A stretch of 32,836 nucleotides of DNA, taken from Clostridiales bacterium. GTDB lineage: Bacteria; Bacillota; Clostridia; Oscillospirales; Oscillospiraceae. The notes beneath the pieces are model-generated. The model did not search any database. It worked only from the letters and a program-made list of their open reading frames with translations, and was not told the origin of the DNA. Numbering within the stretch: position 1 is the stretch's first letter; each line of letters begins with the position of its first letter. The DNA lies in NCBI GenBank assembly GCA_022772585.1, contig JALEZN010000117.1, positions 1 to 32,836 of the forward strand, read 5' to 3'. Both the position numbers and the translations under genes were made by a program. Positions 29,933-32,836 of this stretch are shown piece by piece.

Positions 29933-32113
29933 TTGCTCGAAAAGATCGCTCATAAGCTGACCCGAAGGCCCAGGCTGGTGGCGGCCATCGCGGCAGTCCT
30001 GCTGCTGCTGAGCATCGCAGGCTCGGCGGCCACCCGCATCAATTACGATATCCTGACCTATCTCCCCCCGGACCTGGATTCCTCCAGGGGCGAAAAGCTG
30101 CTGGAGGAGCCTTTCCACATGGCGGCCACCACCATGCTCATCGTGGAGGGCATGCCCGCCGGATATACCGACGATCTGCGCGCCGCCATTGAAGAGGTGC
30201 CCGGCGTCAGCGGCGCGCTGTGGGTGTCCAGCCTGACCGGCATCCAGTTCCCGGTGGAAATGCTGCCCCAGGAGGTACGGGATACCTTCTTCGCCGGTGA
30301 CTCCACCATGATGATGGTCCAGTACGAGATGCCCGGCGCGTCGGAACAGACCATGGAGGCCATCCGTCAGGTCCGGGCCCTGTGCAATGAAAAGTGCTTC
30401 CTGGCCGGCTTCTCGGTGCTCATCAAGGACACCAAGGATCTGGTGGATCAGGAGCTCCCCCTCTACGTAGCCCTGGCCGTGGTCCTCTCCCTGGTGGTAA
30501 TGGGCGTGGCCATGGAGTCCTGGGTGCTGCCTCTGGCCTTCCTCACCTGCATCGGGCTGGCCATCCTCTACAACTTCGGCACCAACATATTCCTGGGTGA
30601 GATCTCCTACATTACCAAGGCCATCGCGGCGGTGCTCCAGCTGGGCGTCACCATGGACTACTCCATCTTCCTCTACCATCGCTATGAGGAGGAACGGGAC
30701 CGCTACGAGGATAAACGGGATGCCATGGCGGTGGCCGTGCAGGCCGCCTTTACTTCCCTCTCCAGCAGCTCCCTGACCACCATCGCCGGCTTTCTGGCGC
30801 TGTGCTTCATGCGCCTGCTGCTGGGGCGGGACATCGGCATCGTCATGGCCAAGGGCGTAGTGCTGGGCGTGGCCACCGTGGTGCTGGTGCTGCCCGCCAT
30901 CCTCCTGCTGCTGGACGGCCCCATCCGCAAATACCGCCACCGCGCCTTTGTCCCCGACCTGAGCCGGATCAACCGCTTTGTGGTGCGGCACAGCAGGGCC
31001 TTCCTCGTCCTGTTCCTGCTCCTCTTCTTCCCGGCGGTCTACGCCCAGAACCACGCGCAGGTCTATTACAAGCTGGACAAAGCCCTCCCCCAGGATATGC
31101 CCTCCATTGTGGCCACCAACAAGCTCAAGGAGGACTACAACATGGCCTCCACCCACTTTGTGGTCATGCGGGATGATCTGCCCCACTATCAGATGACGGA
31201 GATGCTGGACCGGGTGGAGGCGGTGGACGGCATTGAGGCCGTGCTGGCCTATGACCGCTTTGCCAGCGGCACCGTGCCCGACTTCTTCCTGCCGGAGGAC
31301 CTGCTGAAGATCTGCAAGCAGGACGGGATGCAGATCATGATGATCAACTCCCGCTATGAGACCGCCTCTGACGAGGTGGGGCGGCAGGTGGAGGCGGTAA
31401 ACCAGATCCTCAAGGAATACGACCCCAACGCCTACATGACCGGCGAGGCGGTGCTCACCAAGGACCTGATCGACACCGCCGGCGTGGACTTCCAGGTGAC
31501 CAACTACATCTCCATCGCCGCCATCCTGCTCATCGTGGCCCTGACCTTCCGCTCCCTGTCGGTCCCCGTCCTGCTGGTGGCCGCCATCGAGCTGGCCATC
31601 TTCATCAACCAGGGCGTTCCCTACTTCTCCGGCGCCGTGATCCCCTTCGTGGCCCCCACCATCATCGGCTGCGTCCAGCTGGGCGCCACGGTGGACTACG
31701 CCATTCTGATGACCACCCGCTTCCGGGAGGAGCTCCGCAAGGGAGCCGACCGGAAGAGCGCCGTCCTCACCGCTGCCGGCGCCTCCGACTCCTCCATCAT
31801 CACCAGCGCGCTGGTGCTCTTCTGCTCCACCCTGGGCGTGGGACTCGTCTCCAGGATCGATCTGATCAGCAGCATCTGCCGGATGCTGGCCCGGGGCTCC
31901 CTCATCTCCGCGCTGGTCATCCTCTTCCTGCTGCCCGCCATTCTGGTCACGTTCGAACCTCTGATGGCCAGGACCAGCCGTTTCTGGCGCACCGCAAAGC
32001 CCCAGCGTACCGCCAAAACCGCGGTCCTGCCCGACGGCAGGACCGCCCTCTCGGCCCCCAGCGGGGAAGCCCAGCCCGAAGAAACCCCCGCCAAAACCGG
32101 CGAAACCCACTGA
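29933..32113 (+). CDS. MMPL/RND-family transporter
   Basis: The 726-residue protein has two similar halves, each with one helix, an external domain and a bundle of about five helices. The MMPL signature occurs in both: GVTMDYSIFLYHRYEEERDR (about 240-260) and GATVDYAILMTTRFREEL (about 585-602), with the membrane Asp-Tyr pair thought to relay protons. The C-terminal ~40 residues are polar, Pro/Ala-rich and cytoplasmic. I prefer the TTG start at 29933, five bases behind AAGGTGAG; a GTG at 29924 lies inside that site. Family members export lipids, surfactants or drugs. It is followed at 15 bp by a secreted protein, a common pairing in Firmicutes. Confidence 0.92.
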   Translation: MLEKIAHKLTRRPRLVAAIAAVLLLLSIAGSAATRINYDILTYLPPDLDSSRGEKLLEEPFHMAATTMLIVEGMPAGYTDDLRAAIEEVPGVSGALWVSSLTGIQFPVEMLPQEVRDTFFAGDSTMMMVQYEMPGASEQTMEAIRQVRALCNEKCFLAGFSVLIKDTKDLVDQELPLYVALAVVLSLVVMGVAMESWVLPLAFLTCIGLAILYNFGTNIFLGEISYITKAIAAVLQLGVTMDYSIFLYHRYEEERDRYEDKRDAMAVAVQAAFTSLSSSSLTTIAGFLALCFMRLLLGRDIGIVMAKGVVLGVATVVLVLPAILLLLDGPIRKYRHRAFVPDLSRINRFVVRHSRAFLVLFLLLFFPAVYAQNHAQVYYKLDKALPQDMPSIVATNKLKEDYNMASTHFVVMRDDLPHYQMTEMLDRVEAVDGIEAVLAYDRFASGTVPDFFLPEDLLKICKQDGMQIMMINSRYETASDEVGRQVEAVNQILKEYDPNAYMTGEAVLTKDLIDTAGVDFQVTNYISIAAILLIVALTFRSLSVPVLLVAAIELAIFINQGVPYFSGAVIPFVAPTIIGCVQLGATVDYAILMTTRFREELRKGADRKSAVLTAAGASDSSIITSALVLFCSTLGVGLVSRIDLISSICRMLARGSLISALVILFLLPAILVTFEPLMARTSRFWRTAKPQRTAKTAVLPDGRTALSAPSGEAQPEETPAKTGETH

Positions 32114-32128
32114 AAGGAGTTCATTTCC

Positions 32129-32836
32129 ATGAAATCGACCCATAAACGTGCCCTGGCTCTGGCGATGAGCGCCGCTCTGGTCCTGGGGACCCTGACTCCC
32201 GCCATGGCCGCCGGGGAGCTCTCCCCGGTCTGCGACGAGTCCTACTACGCCACGCTGGACTATTACGGCGGATTGAAGGACGCCAGTGTGGTCAAGAGCT
32301 ACCGGACCAACGGCCGCTCTACCCTCACCGACTATGGTTCCTACGACGAGGTGATCAACCTGACCGACAGCCGCACGCCCACAGTAGCCGACGGTGCCGT
32401 CACCTTCGACCTGGGGGAGGACGCCCCCGACCGCTTCTACTTTGAAGGCAAGACCGAACAGCCCTTCCGCGACCTGCCCTGGACCATCTCCCTCTCCTAC
32501 AAGCTCAACGGCGCGCCTGCCCTGGCTGAAGATCTTGCGGGCAGCACCGGTCTGGTGGAGATCGACCTGGACGTGATCCCCAACCTCTCCGCCTCTGAGT
32601 ATGCCCGGAACAATCTGGTCCTCACCGCCGCCACCGCCTTCAACGCCGATGACATCACCTCGCTGGAGGCACCCGGCGCCCAGGTGCAGCTGGTGGGCAA
32701 CCTGCGCGCAGTGCTCTTCATGGTCATGCCCGGAGAGGAGCAGCATTTTGCCATCCGGGTGGGCAGCGAGGATTTCTCCTTCTCCGGCCTGGTGCTGCTG
32801 GCCGTTCCCGCCACCCTGCAGCAGCTGGACCAGATC
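32129..32836 (+). CDS. Secreted MMPL-associated protein (3' part outside window)
   Basis: ATG 32129 follows GAAAGGAG and the frame is open for 236 codons to the right edge. A signal peptide is evident (RALALAMSAALVLGTLTPAM, cleavage near AMA-AG at about 25). The visible mature part is beta-rich and contains AGSTGLVEIDLDVIPNLSAS, NNLVLTAATAFNADDIT and PGEEQHFAIRVGSEDFSFSG. It resembles the first domain of YhgE/heptad-repeat proteins that accompany MMPL genes in Clostridia; the expected repeat and membrane anchor would lie beyond the window. Co-transcribed with the transporter; probably an external partner. Confidence 0.8.
   Translation, partial: MKSTHKRALALAMSAALVLGTLTPAMAAGELSPVCDESYYATLDYYGGLKDASVVKSYRTNGRSTLTDYGSYDEVINLTDSRTPTVADGAVTFDLGEDAPDRFYFEGKTEQPFRDLPWTISLSYKLNGAPALAEDLAGSTGLVEIDLDVIPNLSASEYARNNLVLTAATAFNADDITSLEAPGAQVQLVGNLRAVLFMVMPGEEQHFAIRVGSEDFSFSGLVLLAVPATLQQLDQI

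Noticed and set aside
29801-32746. A 981-codon minus-strand frame opposite the MMPL gene
   Set aside because: The product is made of Gly/His/Gln/Glu-rich runs typical of the reverse strand of a GC-rich membrane protein gene; the plus-strand gene has both MMPL signatures.

Overview
The window looks like chromosome from a GC-rich, Gram-positive, anaerobic gut Clostridium relative (Oscillospiraceae-like). This is inferred from the GC-rich third codon positions, AGGAGG ribosome binding sites, a Firmicutes-type ethanolamine (eut) locus under ANTAR antitermination, S-layer-homology domains, small clostridial-type proteins and the mix of ATG/GTG/TTG starts. No rRNA, tRNA, CRISPR array, transposase or phage gene was seen.

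Region 1 (17835 down to 1, minus strand) is an ethanolamine-utilization bacterial microcompartment locus. From a promoter at 17835-17807 the order is leader with antiterminator/terminator, eutA, eutB, eutC, eutL, eutE, two eutM copies, eutT, pduL (eutD function), a small unnamed cargo-like protein, eutN, pduS, pduT, eutS, eutP. Then a separate promoter (5745-5716) drives eutV and eutW. Past eutW, a second copy of the antiterminator/terminator element leads into three more genes: an isochorismatase-family hydrolase, a cytoplasmic class-C-beta-lactamase-fold serine hydrolase and an APC-family permease that runs off the left edge. Ethanolamine enters (perhaps through this permease), is split by the B12-dependent lyase EutBC inside the shell (EutL, EutM, EutS, PduT, EutN), acetaldehyde becomes acetyl-CoA by EutE and acetyl phosphate by PduL. 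EutT and PduS maintain adenosylcobalamin and EutA reactivates the lyase. EutW senses the substrate and EutV lifts termination at both RNA elements. The most unusual points are that EutV appears to carry two ANTAR RNA-binding domains, that the hydrolase/permease module has been placed under EutV control, and that the eutW stop codon lies inside the loop of the second EutV-type hairpin.

Region 2 (17836-21325) holds small proteins (two plus-strand, one minus-strand), a membrane-bound LuxR-type regulator with a seven-helix sensor, and a divergently transcribed, apparently strongly expressed short-chain dehydrogenase.

Region 3 (21400-32836) is an export cluster. A plus-strand operon encodes an unusually long membrane-fusion protein with an internal duplication, a MacB-type ABC ATPase and permease, and a secreted protein with three SLH domains. 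Convergent to it is an OmpR-type two-component system; divergent from that is an MMPL/RND-like transporter followed by a secreted accessory protein cut by the right edge. Two perfect 15-bp direct repeats in the divergent intergenic region and related TTAAG boxes before the ABC operon suggest the two-component system controls both exporters.
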